From: Helicobacteraceae bacterium
Lineage (GTDB): Bacteria > Campylobacterota > Campylobacteria > Campylobacterales > SZUA-545
Direction of reading: 5' to 3'
Length of the DNA: 54,857 bases
Assembly: GCA_031286325.1 (NCBI GenBank)
Contig: JAITUT010000046.1
Coordinates: 1 to 54,857 of the forward strand
The translations under genes and the position numbers were made by a program. Within the stretch, counting starts at the first letter, position 1. Each line of letters starts with the position of its first letter. The notes under the pieces are model-generated. The model was not told the origin of the DNA and searched no databases. It worked only from the letters and a program-made list of their open reading frames with translations. Of the stretch, positions 1 to 7,615 are shown in pieces.

Positions 1-188
1 TCAATTTCAATTTTTGGCGCATTTTCTTTTAAGATTTTTTTTACATCTTTTTGTGTCATACCAAAAAGAATATCATTATTATAAAAGTTTATTCCTTTAT
101 ATGGATTCAAAATTACGCCTCTGTTCGGCTGCGGTTGTCCCGCCGCCCCTGTATTCATTTTCAAACTTTCTTTTTCTTCGGTTTTCAT
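1..188 (-). CDS. Partial accessory protein, immunity-like (3' end outside window)
   Basis: An open frame starts at ATG 188 and runs off the left edge of the window after 62 codons. The first ten residues (MKTEEKESLK) are identical to those of the next upstream gene (220-642), because both start inside a 33-bp direct repeat. The following part contains a GINFYNNDILFGMTQKDV-type stretch, which recalls small bacterial proteins with a Gly-Ile-x-Phe-Gly-Met plus acidic/EV motif often found beside polymorphic toxins. That resemblance is from memory and weak. The reading frame is AT-rich and lacks GATC sites, unlike sucC next to it, which suggests transferred DNA. It could equally be an unrelated hypothetical protein. 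Function is not assignable from the visible part. Confidence 0.55.
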   Translation of the reverse strand, partial: MKTEEKESLKMNTGAAGQPQPNRGVILNPYKGINFYNNDILFGMTQKDVKKILKENAPKIEI

Positions 189-189
189 T
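157..189. repeat. 33-bp direct repeat, copy 1
   Basis: This stretch is identical, base for base, to 611-643. On the minus strand it begins one base before an ATG and encodes the first ten residues of the gene that follows. The flanking bases differ (c156/g190 here, t610/t644 in the other copy), so the repeat is exactly 33 bp. Together the two copies flank the 140-residue gene at 220-642. Confidence 0.95.
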
Positions 190-219
190 GTGATTTTTCA
201 AACTTCAAATTGTTTCTCA

Positions 220-642
220 TTACCACGGAACAGTACCTTTGATTCCATATTTGGAAAGCCATTGCCAAAACTCACTGGAAATCTCTATTTCACTGTTTTC
301 CCCTGTTAAAAATATTCGTTGATTTTCATTTTTTATTGATAAATCAAAATCATAATCTTTAAAACCATTTTCCAATATGTTTAACAATTTGAAAACGGAT
401 AAGTCTATTAGATAACCTATAACATTTTCAATTATTTCTGATTGCTCTTGATTTAAACTATTAATTAACTTTATAGTGTTTTTCTCTTGAACATTAGGAT
501 TCTTGGGAATCCATTCTCCATTTCTTATATTTTGAAATGTATTTATACCTGAATTTCTTGCTTCAATTATTAATTCTCCAACTAATTCAAGTATTTCTTC
601 CCTTGTCTTTATTTTCAAACTTTCTTTTTCTTCGGTTTTCAT
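220..642 (-). CDS. Hypothetical 140-aa protein, possible immunity gene
   Basis: The start ATG at 642 overlaps the sucC stop as ATGA, so translation is probably coupled to sucC. The protein is acidic, has no signal peptide or membrane segment, and ends in GTVPW. I do not recognise a family. A soluble acidic protein of this size, in AT-rich DNA without GATC sites and followed by another such gene, fits the general look of immunity proteins of polymorphic toxins, but this is inference. Its first ten codons lie in a 33-bp repeat shared with the next gene, so the native start of the protein may lie a little further in, with the repeat supplying initiation signals. It could also simply be an unrelated acquired gene. 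Confidence 0.7.
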   Translation of the reverse strand: MKTEEKESLKIKTREEILELVGELIIEARNSGINTFQNIRNGEWIPKNPNVQEKNTIKLINSLNQEQSEIIENVIGYLIDLSVFKLLNILENGFKDYDFDLSIKNENQRIFLTGENSEIEISSEFWQWLSKYGIKGTVPW

Positions 643-643
643 T
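611..643. repeat. 33-bp direct repeat, copy 2
   Basis: Identical to 157-189. This copy spans the sucC stop codon (639-641), the overlapping start codon at 640-642 and the first ten codons of the downstream gene. Its position exactly at a start codon suggests that an inserted gene brought along, or duplicated, a translation initiation region. Confidence 0.95.
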
Positions 644-1802
644 TCGCCGCTTCCACCGCTTTTTTCGCGCCGTCCGTTAGGTTTTCAGCGGCGATAATGT
701 TAGGGATATTCGCTGATCGCAGGATTTCGCGAGCTTCGGCGGCGTTTGTCCCGTCAAGGCGCACGATCACGGGCAAATTCAAATCCACGCGCTTCGCCGC
801 CTCTAAAATCCCGTTCGCCACGCGATCACAGCGCACAATCCCGCCGAATATATTCACAAAAATCGCCTTCGCCGAACGGTCGCGCAAAATTATCTCAAAG
901 CCCCTCGCAACGGTTTCGGCGGACGCGCCGCCGCCCACATCTAGGAAGTTTGCGGGCGCGCCGCCCTCGTGTTTAATGATGTCCATTGTCGCCATCGCAA
1001 GCCCCGCGCCATTGACCATACAACCCACTTCGCCCGCGAGGCGCACATAACTCAAATTCGCCGCCGCCGCCTCCGTCTCGCTCGGCTCTTCCTCGAAAAG
1101 ATCGCGCAACGCCTCAATGTCGGTATGGCGAAAGAGCGCGTTGTCGTCAAAGCCCATTTTGGCGTCCAGCGCGATAAATTCGCCGTTTTCAAGGAGCGCG
1201 AGGGGGTTGATCTCCGCCATATTGGCGTCTTTTTCGGCGTAGGCGCGGTAGAGGGCGGCGCAAAATTTCGCGAAACTCGCAAACTGCTCTTTGGCGATCC
1301 CAAGCGCGAAAGCGAGCGAGCGAGCGTGCATTGGCAGAAATCCAGTAAGCGGATCGATCGCGACTTTCGCGATCTTTTCAGGCGATTTCGCCGCGATTTC
1401 CTCAATCTCCATTCCTCCCTCCGCGCTCGCGATCATCACGGGCGTCTCGCGGGCGCGATCAAGCGCGATTGAGAGGTAAAATTCTTTTGCGATCTTCGCG
1501 CCGCTCTCAATATAAAGTCTTTGCACGACTTTGCCCGCCTCGCCAGTTTGAGGCGTAATTAGCGTTTTGCCTAGCAGATCGCCTGCGATTTTTTCAACTT
1601 CGTCAAGCGATCGCGCGATCTTAACGCCGCCCGCTTTGCCGCGCCCGCCCGCGTGAATCTGCGCCTTCACCACCCACAAATCACCGCCGATTTTAGCCGC
1701 CGCCTCGCGCGCCTCGCTTGACGTATTCGCGGGAAACCCCGCCAAAACCTGCGCGCCGAATTCGCGCAAAATCGCCTTCGCTTGGTATTCGTGGATATTC
1801 AT
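639..1802 (-). CDS. sucC: Succinyl-CoA synthetase (ADP-forming) beta subunit
   Basis: This 387-residue protein begins MNIHEYQAKAILREFG, the signature of SucC, and carries the ATP-grasp nucleotide-binding region (VVKAQIHAGGRGKAGGVK, about residues 44-61), the metal-binding EINPL motif near residue 198 and the C-terminal Rossmann-like ligase domain (NIFGGIVRCDRVA). With SucD it interconverts succinyl-CoA and succinate in the TCA cycle, forming ATP. Length is usual for the family. It lies 11 bases behind jag and is preceded by an AAAGGGCGG-type ribosome-binding site. The partner gene sucD, normally directly downstream, is not there. Accessory genes take that place, the first overlapping the sucC stop. 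Either sucD lies beyond the window or the pair has been split. Confidence 0.97.
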   Translation of the reverse strand: MNIHEYQAKAILREFGAQVLAGFPANTSSEAREAAAKIGGDLWVVKAQIHAGGRGKAGGVKIARSLDEVEKIAGDLLGKTLITPQTGEAGKVVQRLYIESGAKIAKEFYLSIALDRARETPVMIASAEGGMEIEEIAAKSPEKIAKVAIDPLTGFLPMHARSLAFALGIAKEQFASFAKFCAALYRAYAEKDANMAEINPLALLENGEFIALDAKMGFDDNALFRHTDIEALRDLFEEEPSETEAAAANLSYVRLAGEVGCMVNGAGLAMATMDIIKHEGGAPANFLDVGGGASAETVARGFEIILRDRSAKAIFVNIFGGIVRCDRVANGILEAAKRVDLNLPVIVRLDGTNAAEAREILRSANIPNIIAAENLTDGAKKAVEAAK

Positions 1803-1813
1803 CGCCGCCCTTT

Positions 1814-3076
1814 CTAATAGACAGACTTTTTAATAAATTCATTAACGACTACAAATTTACCGTCGCCCTCTTGAGTCGTTTTGATTCCTACATATTTGTC
1901 GGGAAACTTTTCGCGCAGGAGTTTTAACGCGATCTGCACTAAAACGCCGTCCAAAACGCGCGTTTGACCTTTGCCCGTCTCGCGGATTTGCTCAATTATG
2001 GGTTCTAAATACCGCGCGATCATCTCCTCTTGATTCTGTAAAAATTTCGCAATCTCAAGGCGCAAAAGGTATCCGTAAGTAGGATTAATCCAATTAAATA
2101 AAATATAGCTTAATGCTTTGTAGCGGTAGCCGTCTTTGCCGATCAAAAGCGCCGCGTCCTCGCCGTCAAAAAATACCTGCAAAGTCTTGTCGTCGTAAGG
2201 CGTTACTTCAATTTCCGAAATTTTATAATCCGTGTTGTCAAAGAGGTTGCGCAAAATTTGCGCGATCTCCTCGCAGACGCGCTTTTCCTCTTCGGGCGTG
2301 TGGATAATAACGGGTCGCTGGGTGTCAAAAATGTCGCGTTTGGGCTGATCGTAGTTGTAATTTCGCGGCTTTTCCTCGCGCGGGGCGTCAAATTTGGTTT
2401 CGGCGCGCGGTTTTTCGCGCGGCGCGTCAAAATTCTCCGCCGCTTTTCGCGCCTCTTTGATCGGCTCGTAAGGGCGCGGCTCTCTGTTCTCATAACGCGG
2501 CGGGGCTTTGCGCGGCTCGTAGCGATCGGTGAAATTTCCGCCGGGCGCGCCGCTGAAACCTGCGCTGTCCGCGCGGTGATCGTTGTTTGGGCGCAGGAAG
2601 TTTGTGCCGACTTTGAGCGGCTCGCCGTGATCGTCATCGCTAAAAGCGCCTTGAATCAGGCGATCGGACGCGCTGGGCTTCAACACGGGTTTTTCGTAAC
2701 GATCGTAAGGCGGCTCTTTGCGATCGTAAGGCGGCTCTTTCGGCGCGTTCGGCGCGCGCTCCTCGCGAATTTCGCGCGGTTTTTCGTAACTTCGCGGGCG
2801 ATCGCGATCGGCGGGAATTTCGCGCGGCGTCTCTCGCGGCGTCTCTCTTGGAGCTTCGCGCGGCGTCTCGCGATCTCTTTGCGCGTATTGCGGCGTCCCA
2901 GTGTGCGCGGAGGATTTTTTATGCGCCACGATCACGGCGGGCTTATTCATAAAGCCCATAAAACCGCTGCTGCCCTCGCTGATGACTTCATACTCTAATT
3001 CCTCAATGGAACAACCTAATTCTTGCGACGCTTTTATAATCGCTTCGTGTAGGGTTTTTTCTTCTACTTTAATCAT
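1814..3076 (-). CDS. jag: Jag-family RNA-binding protein (Jag_N, KH, R3H)
   Basis: The protein has 420 residues. The N-terminal Jag_N domain (about 1-55, MIKVEEKTLHEAI start) is followed by a very long, low-complexity, charged linker (about 60-245). The linker is rich in Arg, Pro, Glu and Asp and contains repeats such as RETPRE and EPPYDR. The C-terminal part (about 260-420) matches the KH domain (around GKDGYRYKALSYIL) and the R3H-like end. Jag/KhpB proteins bind RNA and sit next to YidC in most bacteria, possibly at sites of membrane protein synthesis or division. The gene starts only four bases after the yidC stop codon, so the two are probably cotranscribed. The linker is unusually long and is probably disordered. 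Antisense frames across it are shadows. Confidence 0.93.
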   Translation of the reverse strand: MIKVEEKTLHEAIIKASQELGCSIEELEYEVISEGSSGFMGFMNKPAVIVAHKKSSAHTGTPQYAQRDRETPREAPRETPRETPREIPADRDRPRSYEKPREIREERAPNAPKEPPYDRKEPPYDRYEKPVLKPSASDRLIQGAFSDDDHGEPLKVGTNFLRPNNDHRADSAGFSGAPGGNFTDRYEPRKAPPRYENREPRPYEPIKEARKAAENFDAPREKPRAETKFDAPREEKPRNYNYDQPKRDIFDTQRPVIIHTPEEEKRVCEEIAQILRNLFDNTDYKISEIEVTPYDDKTLQVFFDGEDAALLIGKDGYRYKALSYILFNWINPTYGYLLRLEIAKFLQNQEEMIARYLEPIIEQIRETGKGQTRVLDGVLVQIALKLLREKFPDKYVGIKTTQEGDGKFVVVNEFIKKSVY

Positions 3077-4715
3077 TGTTTTCTCTCTTTTTTGACTTTG
3101 CTAAACTCGCATTTACTAACCATTGCTGCGCAATTGAAATCACATTGTTTATGAGCCAATACAACACAAGTCCCGCAGGGAAAAACAAGAAAAATACCGT
3201 AAATACCGCAGGAAGCCATTTGAATAACTTTTCTTGCATCGGATCGGTGAAATTGCTCGGTGTGATTTTTTGCTGAAACCACATTGTAAAACCCATTAAC
3301 AACGGAAGGATAAAAAACGGGTCTTTCATAGATAGATCGCTAATGTAAAACCACTCGGCTCCTTTTAATTCTATCGCGTTTAGCAGCACGCGGTAGATCG
3401 CGAAAAAGATCGGAATCTGTATTAACAGCGGCAAACAACCGCCAAGCGGATTCGCGTTGTGTTTTTTGTAGAGTTCCATTAAGTGAAGCTGCAGTTTTTG
3501 CTTGTCGTCTTTATAACGCTCTTGCAACTCTTTGATTCTCGGCGTTATATCTTTTAATCGCGACATACTCACCATACCTTTGTGAGACAACGGAAACAGC
3601 ACGATTTTTACCAATAATGTAAAAACTACTATAGCCCAGCCCCAATTAGGAATTACCGAATAAATCCACTCCAAAATCACAAATAGCGGTTTAGACAAAA
3701 ATGTGAAAAATCCGTATTCAACCGCGGCGGTTAGTTCTGGATTGATTTTGCGCAATTTATCTACATATTTGGGACCAATATATCCGCCTAGCTCTAAATC
3801 TTTTTCAGATTTAATAAATCCGAGCGGCGCGGCGTCATTAACTTTCAGAAAATTTACCGCGAAAGTTTCGGAATAATTAAACAAAATTGAGGCGTAATAA
3901 CGATCAAAAGTGCTGATCATTCTCGCGCCGATAAAACTCTCGCCGCCTTTCGCGTCTCCCTCTGCGATCACCTCAATAGAGCCGTTCGCGAGTTGCGTCA
4001 AAGCGCCTTGAATTACCATTTTATCGCTTGACGCGACAGGGCGAAAGCCGGTCGTAATGTAAAATTCCGTAGGTTTTGAGAGCGAAATTTTCAGATCAAA
4101 GTGCCCGTCGGGGTAGAAAGTGAACGTTTTTGCAACCTGCGCTTCACCCAAATCTTGCGTTAAAACAAGCATTGCGGGCTCAACAGTCGCATCAACTTCC
4201 GCGCCGCTAGCCGCATAAGCGGTCTTAAACGCCGCCTGATTCAGCGCCGCGTCTCGGAAGCGTACCTCCAAAGCGCGCACCTCAGAGGGATCAAACAACT
4301 TTAACTGCGCGTTGTCCTCGCCTTTAAAGATATTTTCCGTCAAAGTCGCCTGCGCCACGCGACCTAGATCGTCAATTTCGAGCTCGCTTATTTGCGTTTT
4401 AACCCGCGCGATCACGCGCTCCGTCGCCGCAAGCGCCCTAGGCGGCTCAATACTTGAATTTGGCGCGGCGGGCGCTGCTTTATCCGCGACAGCCGAAAGA
4501 GGCGCGTTCAAATTGCCCGTATCGCCGCCGCTAGCCAAAGCCGAATTCGGCGAAGCGGTTTTCTCCGCCAAAGTCGCGTTCTTTTGCGCCTCTAAAGCCG
4601 CTTGCCGCGCCGCGTTCTGCGGGGCGATCACATAGCGATCGTACGCCGCGAAGAATATGACTAACACGATCAAAAAGATCAAATATCTATTTTTTTGGCT
4701 TAAACTATCAAGCAA
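3069..4715 (-). CDS. yidC: Membrane protein insertase YidC
   Basis: This 548-residue protein has the Gram-negative YidC layout: an N-terminal transmembrane helix (about 10-28), an Ala-rich linker, a large periplasmic P1 domain (about 100-330) and a conserved C-terminal five-helix insertase core. The core includes the region around IPNWGWAIVVFTLLVKIVLF and the NPLGGCLPLLIQIPIFFAIY stretch, ending in a basic tail. It inserts and folds inner-membrane proteins alone or with SecYEG. The start used is TTG at 4715, overlapping the rnpA stop by eight bases. The small yidD gene that often lies between rnpA and yidC is absent. The gene is in the ribosomal-protein/RNase P cluster and is followed by jag. 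Confidence 0.97.
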   Translation of the reverse strand: MLDSLSQKNRYLIFLIVLVIFFAAYDRYVIAPQNAARQAALEAQKNATLAEKTASPNSALASGGDTGNLNAPLSAVADKAAPAAPNSSIEPPRALAATERVIARVKTQISELEIDDLGRVAQATLTENIFKGEDNAQLKLFDPSEVRALEVRFRDAALNQAAFKTAYAASGAEVDATVEPAMLVLTQDLGEAQVAKTFTFYPDGHFDLKISLSKPTEFYITTGFRPVASSDKMVIQGALTQLANGSIEVIAEGDAKGGESFIGARMISTFDRYYASILFNYSETFAVNFLKVNDAAPLGFIKSEKDLELGGYIGPKYVDKLRKINPELTAAVEYGFFTFLSKPLFVILEWIYSVIPNWGWAIVVFTLLVKIVLFPLSHKGMVSMSRLKDITPRIKELQERYKDDKQKLQLHLMELYKKHNANPLGGCLPLLIQIPIFFAIYRVLLNAIELKGAEWFYISDLSMKDPFFILPLLMGFTMWFQQKITPSNFTDPMQEKLFKWLPAVFTVFFLFFPAGLVLYWLINNVISIAQQWLVNASLAKSKKRENND

Positions 4716-5088
4716 TATCCAAACCTTTACTATATTTTATAAAAGAGTGCGCGGCGCGGGAAAAATCTCTCAAAAGCGCCGCGAAATTTGCCTCTAATAT
4801 CGGCTTTTTTGCCACCATCGCGTATTTACCGCGCGGGATTTTCGCCTCGTTTGCCCTAAAAATTTCGCGCATTCGGCGTTTGGCGTAGTTGCGCTCCGCC
4901 GCGCCGCCTACTTTTTTGGACGCCACAAAACCCTTTTGCGCTCTTTGCGCCGCCGCCAAATCACCGCAAGGCAAGTAAAAACAGACGAAAGCGTCAGTAT
5001 GAAAACTTTTGCCTTGCTTAAAAACCGCGTTAAATGCCGCCGAATTTTTCAGGATCGCGAATCTCTCGCGATCATTGCCGCCGCTCAC
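4708..5088 (-). CDS. rnpA: Ribonuclease P protein component
   Basis: This 126-residue basic protein begins at GTG 5088, two bases after the rpmH stop. It shows the RnpA pattern: an N-terminal region with RERFAILKNSAAFNAVFKQG, a conserved GFVASKKVGGAAERNYAKRR block that contains the RNR signature, and REIFRAN behind it. It binds RNase P RNA and helps to process the 5' ends of tRNA precursors. Gene order rpmH-rnpA-yidC is almost universal in bacteria. The non-ATG start is supported by the position directly after rpmH and by the lack of a better upstream in-frame start. Confidence 0.95.
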   Translation of the reverse strand: MSGGNDRERFAILKNSAAFNAVFKQGKSFHTDAFVCFYLPCGDLAAAQRAQKGFVASKKVGGAAERNYAKRRMREIFRANEAKIPRGKYAMVAKKPILEANFAALLRDFSRAAHSFIKYSKGLDIA

Positions 5089-5090
5089 TT

Positions 5091-5225
5091 TTAGACGCTT
5101 AATCTCTTTCTGCCTTTGGCGCGGCGGCGGTTAAGCACTTTGCGCCCGTTTTTGGTAGCCATTCTAACGCGGAAGCCGTGCGTATTCACGCGCTTGCGTT
5201 TAGACGGGTTGTAGGTCGGTTTCAT
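5091..5225 (-). CDS. rpmH: 50S ribosomal protein L34
   Basis: I translated this short gene by hand because it falls below the usual ORF cut-off. It starts at ATG 5225 and encodes 44 residues beginning [19 protein letters not shown] and ending in KGRKRLSV, followed by TAA at 5091-5093. This is the textbook L34 sequence: very basic, with the conserved [16 protein letters not shown] core. L34 is a structural protein of the large ribosomal subunit. It heads the rpmH-rnpA-yidC-jag-sucC run. The 279 bases upstream (5226-5504) hold no credible gene and presumably contain the promoter, but I cannot point to a clear sigma-70 box. Confidence 0.97.
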   Translation of the reverse strand: MKPTYNPSKRKRVNTHGFRVRMATKNGRKVLNRRRAKGRKRLSV

Positions 5226-5504
5226 AAAGTAAATCCTTTAAAAATTTCTCTCGAAGGCAAAGCCCACGCTGCGACAAGAGATCGCGTCTCTTGCCTCTCC
5301 TAAAAATCGCTGCTATTTTGCCGACAGCGTTTGCTGTTTTAGTCATTGCGGTTTGCGATCCGCAATCTCTTAAATACCGCAAAAACTGTAATTTTCGCCC
5401 GATCGCGTTACGATTGGGACTTGTAGGCTTTTTGAATTTCCTGATCTCAAAAATCGCCTGATCGTAAAAATCGGTGCGGATTTTAGCGTTTTTGACTTAA
5501 ACCG

Positions 5505-6401
5505 CTAAAACGCGCTTAAATTCCCCCAATTTTCAGCCGCGATCTCGCCCTCTAACTCCTCTTCCAAATCGTCCGGAAGCGCGGAGAAAAAGTCAATTTT
5601 TGTCAGAGTTTCCACATCATTTACGCTAACTACAAAATTCCCGATCGGCTCGTCGCCTTTCACATCTTGCGGCGCGAGAAACGCTAAAAACGCGATCTCA
5701 TCATCATTGATCGCCGCGTAGATCGCGAAAAATCCATCCGGCGCGACGGGCGAAAATACGCCGTTTATCCGCTTCGCGTCAGAGCCAAAAACACCGCCTT
5801 TGACAACCCAAACTTCGCCGAACTTCGGCGCGAAAACATCAAACGCCGTTTGCTCCATTCGTTGCCAGACTTTGCGGTTTAGATCGGGCTTTTGCGGCGC
5901 GATATTCGTCATCAAAAACGTCTCTTTTTGCGCCGTTTTGCCGTAAATTTGCGCGATCGCGTGATTCGGCGCGAGATGCCCGCGATCGTAGCCGCTGCGC
6001 GTGTAGCTCTCAGGCGAGATCGCGTAAAAAGCGCGAATGTCCGCCTCAAAATTTTTTGGGCGCGGCAAATCTTGGCGCGGCGCGGCGCGCAAACGGTACG
6101 CGACCCAGAGGGGTTCGCCCAAAATGTCGCTGTAACACGACAAATAGCCGTCATTGCGCAAAATTCTGCAGAAATTTTCGGCTTTCGGCTCGCCGTAAAA
6201 AAAGAAGTCTTCGCGTAATTTGAGTTCACGCAGATAAAGCGCCGCGCTCAAAATGGCGATTAACGCGCACGTCGCGATGATTTTGATCGGCGAAAATTTG
6301 CCGCGCTTGTCTTTGAATAACGGCGCGAGGAGCGCGAAAATTACTAACGCGGTTTTAATTGCGGCGATCGGCGTTCGACTGTTTCTGCTCATAATTTTCA
6401 T
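5505..6401 (-). CDS. Membrane-anchored DNA/RNA non-specific endonuclease (NUC family)
   Basis: The 298-residue protein has two hydrophobic stretches near the N-terminus (about 11-29 and 40-57) and then a nuclease domain. The catalytic signature is YDRGHLAPN at 138-146, with His142 as the general base, and the metal-ligand region is TFLMTNIAPQKPDLNRKVWQ (161-180), with Asn175 the likely Mg ligand. These features define the beta-beta-alpha Me endonuclease NUC family (Serratia nuclease, NucA). With the N-terminal anchor the catalytic part is likely periplasmic or surface-exposed, so roles in nucleic acid scavenging, DNA uptake or defence are possible. It is not clearly in an operon. The downstream gene is rpmH. 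Confidence 0.9.
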   Translation of the reverse strand: MKIMSRNSRTPIAAIKTALVIFALLAPLFKDKRGKFSPIKIIATCALIAILSAALYLRELKLREDFFFYGEPKAENFCRILRNDGYLSCYSDILGEPLWVAYRLRAAPRQDLPRPKNFEADIRAFYAISPESYTRSGYDRGHLAPNHAIAQIYGKTAQKETFLMTNIAPQKPDLNRKVWQRMEQTAFDVFAPKFGEVWVVKGGVFGSDAKRINGVFSPVAPDGFFAIYAAINDDEIAFLAFLAPQDVKGDEPIGNFVVSVNDVETLTKIDFFSALPDDLEEELEGEIAAENWGNLSAF

Positions 6402-6522
6402 TGGGCGATCGTAGCAGAAGAATTTTGGCAGTGAAACTTTTGGCTAAAATACGCAATTTAACCGCGGTTATCTCTTGCCGCTTCGCAGGATCGCTAAAGC
6501 TAATAAGGTTCAAGAATAAGCA

Positions 6523-7059
6523 ATGAAGCATACTATTTTTGACAAAGCCAAATGGCATTGGGGAGCTGCAAACGCGCCAACCGACATTCCAATAGAAAAC
6601 GGCGGAACGCACATTGCGTTTTTTCTGCGCTGGTGTATTGAACAAAAATTCTGCAGCGCGCAAATGTGGGAAGAATTTCCGCAAGAACTTAAATCTGCGG
6701 AAAACCAAGAGGGCAAGGTTGATTGCCGAAAATTGTTTTTTGATATGGACGGTGTTTTGAGTACGGAAGAACTGAACGCAAACGGTAATCAATTCGCGAT
6801 TGCTTATTATGGTTCTGATAAAACGAAATTTGCTAAGGCTTTCGGCTATTATCTGGACGATTACACCAATTTTGTGAAAGAAAAATTCGGCGACAAGTAT
6901 TTTGACAATGCGTATTATTATATTGAAAACTCTAAAGAAAATTATCAAACAATCAAATCTATCATTGACAAGCGATACGCGGAATTTTTAGAAATGAAAG
7001 CAAAAAATAACGGAAAAAACGCCCGCGTTGCGAATACCAATAAAATAAAACCGCAATGA
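6523..7059 (+). CDS. DUF7832-like protein, probable immunity protein
   Basis: This 178-residue soluble protein opens with MKHTIFDKAKWHWG followed by a PIENGGTHIAFFLRW segment. I recognise these from the DUF7832 family of small proteins found in polymorphic-toxin immunity loci. The central part carries EFGDKYFDN-like acidic stretches and the C-terminus is Lys/Asn-rich. It is the first of three plus-strand, AT-rich genes (6523-8041) that lie between chromosomal genes and lack neighbouring toxin genes, so it may belong to an orphan immunity array. Its stop codon overlaps the next start (CAATGA). Family placement is from memory of the motif. The immunity role is inference. Confidence 0.75.
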   Translation: MKHTIFDKAKWHWGAANAPTDIPIENGGTHIAFFLRWCIEQKFCSAQMWEEFPQELKSAENQEGKVDCRKLFFDMDGVLSTEELNANGNQFAIAYYGSDKTKFAKAFGYYLDDYTNFVKEKFGDKYFDNAYYYIENSKENYQTIKSIIDKRYAEFLEMKAKNNGKNARVANTNKIKPQ

Positions 7060-7063
7060 AAAA
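7041..7063. repeat. Imperfect 23-bp direct repeat, copy 1
   Basis: This stretch matches 7572-7594 at 21 of 23 positions (A-to-G differences at 7050 and 7059). It covers the stop of the DUF7832-like gene and the start codon of the next gene (ATG 7056). The second copy lies just after that next gene, so the pair flanks it. Confidence 0.85.
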
Positions 7064-7562
7064 ATGGTTTATCGTAAAATGTAATTGGTCTTCAATTAAC
7101 CCTAAATATTTAGGATTAGGCGGCGACTCTTGCTTAGATATAGATGTTCTTGGTTATAAATTATATAAAGAAATACAGGATAGCAGAGAATATATTGATT
7201 TTGAAAACACTTTTATTTATGCTTTAACTGATTTTAATATAGCGCGGAAATATGTATCGGCTTTGGCGCGCAAAAATTTATCGCCCATAGTTATAAGCGT
7301 TTCAAGTAAATGTAATAAAATTGATGTTGATGGGTTTGATTATGGCGATCCAACAGGAGGGTATTCAATCATTGAAACAGAAATATTAGCAAAAAATAAA
7401 GAGGATTTTATTAAAGAATTTTTAAATGAAAACTATCTATTTAAAAATATCCAAAAAATGAACGAATTTTTATTTCTAAATCTAATGAATAAAGAAGATA
7501 TTACTTTATATAAGGGCGTTTCTATTAATAGAATTAACCTGAACAGGGAAATAGAAATTTGA
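7056..7562 (+). CDS. Hypothetical 168-aa protein, possible immunity protein
   Basis: ATG 7056 overlaps the preceding stop by four bases. The product is soluble, with no signal peptide or membrane segments. It contains a GFDYGDPTGGYSIIETEIL stretch (about residues 90-108) that I have the impression of seeing in uncharacterised proteins, but I cannot name a family. The DNA is very AT-rich compared with the flanking core genes. The gene is bracketed by a 23-bp imperfect repeat, and the 11-base sequence at its start (7057-7067) also reappears right after its stop (7560-7570). This suggests that the gene was inserted as a unit into an existing translation-start region. Membership in an immunity array is inferred from the neighbours. 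Confidence 0.7.
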   Translation: MKKWFIVKCNWSSINPKYLGLGGDSCLDIDVLGYKLYKEIQDSREYIDFENTFIYALTDFNIARKYVSALARKNLSPIVISVSSKCNKIDVDGFDYGDPTGGYSIIETEILAKNKEDFIKEFLNENYLFKNIQKMNEFLFLNLMNKEDITLYKGVSINRINLNREIEI

Positions 7563-7571
7563 AAAAATGGG

Positions 7572-7594
7572 TAAAATAAAGCCGCAATGGAAAA
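7572..7594. repeat. Imperfect 23-bp direct repeat, copy 2
   Basis: Second copy of the repeat at 7041-7063. It lies ten bases behind the stop of the 168-residue gene. In frame it encodes KIKPQ within a tiny open frame (7568-7612), the same residues that end the DUF7832-like protein. It therefore looks like a leftover of the junction that existed before the middle gene was inserted. Confidence 0.8.
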
Positions 7595-7615
7595 CGAAGA
7601 AGAAAGGTTGACAAG

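Noticed and set aside
2258-2998. A 246-residue open frame on the plus strand, antisense to jag
   Set aside because: It lies opposite the low-complexity linker of a well-supported gene. Its Arg/Leu/Ala/Val-rich translation is what GC-rich repetitive DNA gives on the other strand, and it has no start signal.
4708-4715. A missing or hidden yidD between rnpA and yidC
   Set aside because: rnpA and yidC overlap by eight bases and no YidD-like frame is present nearby. The gene may lie elsewhere.
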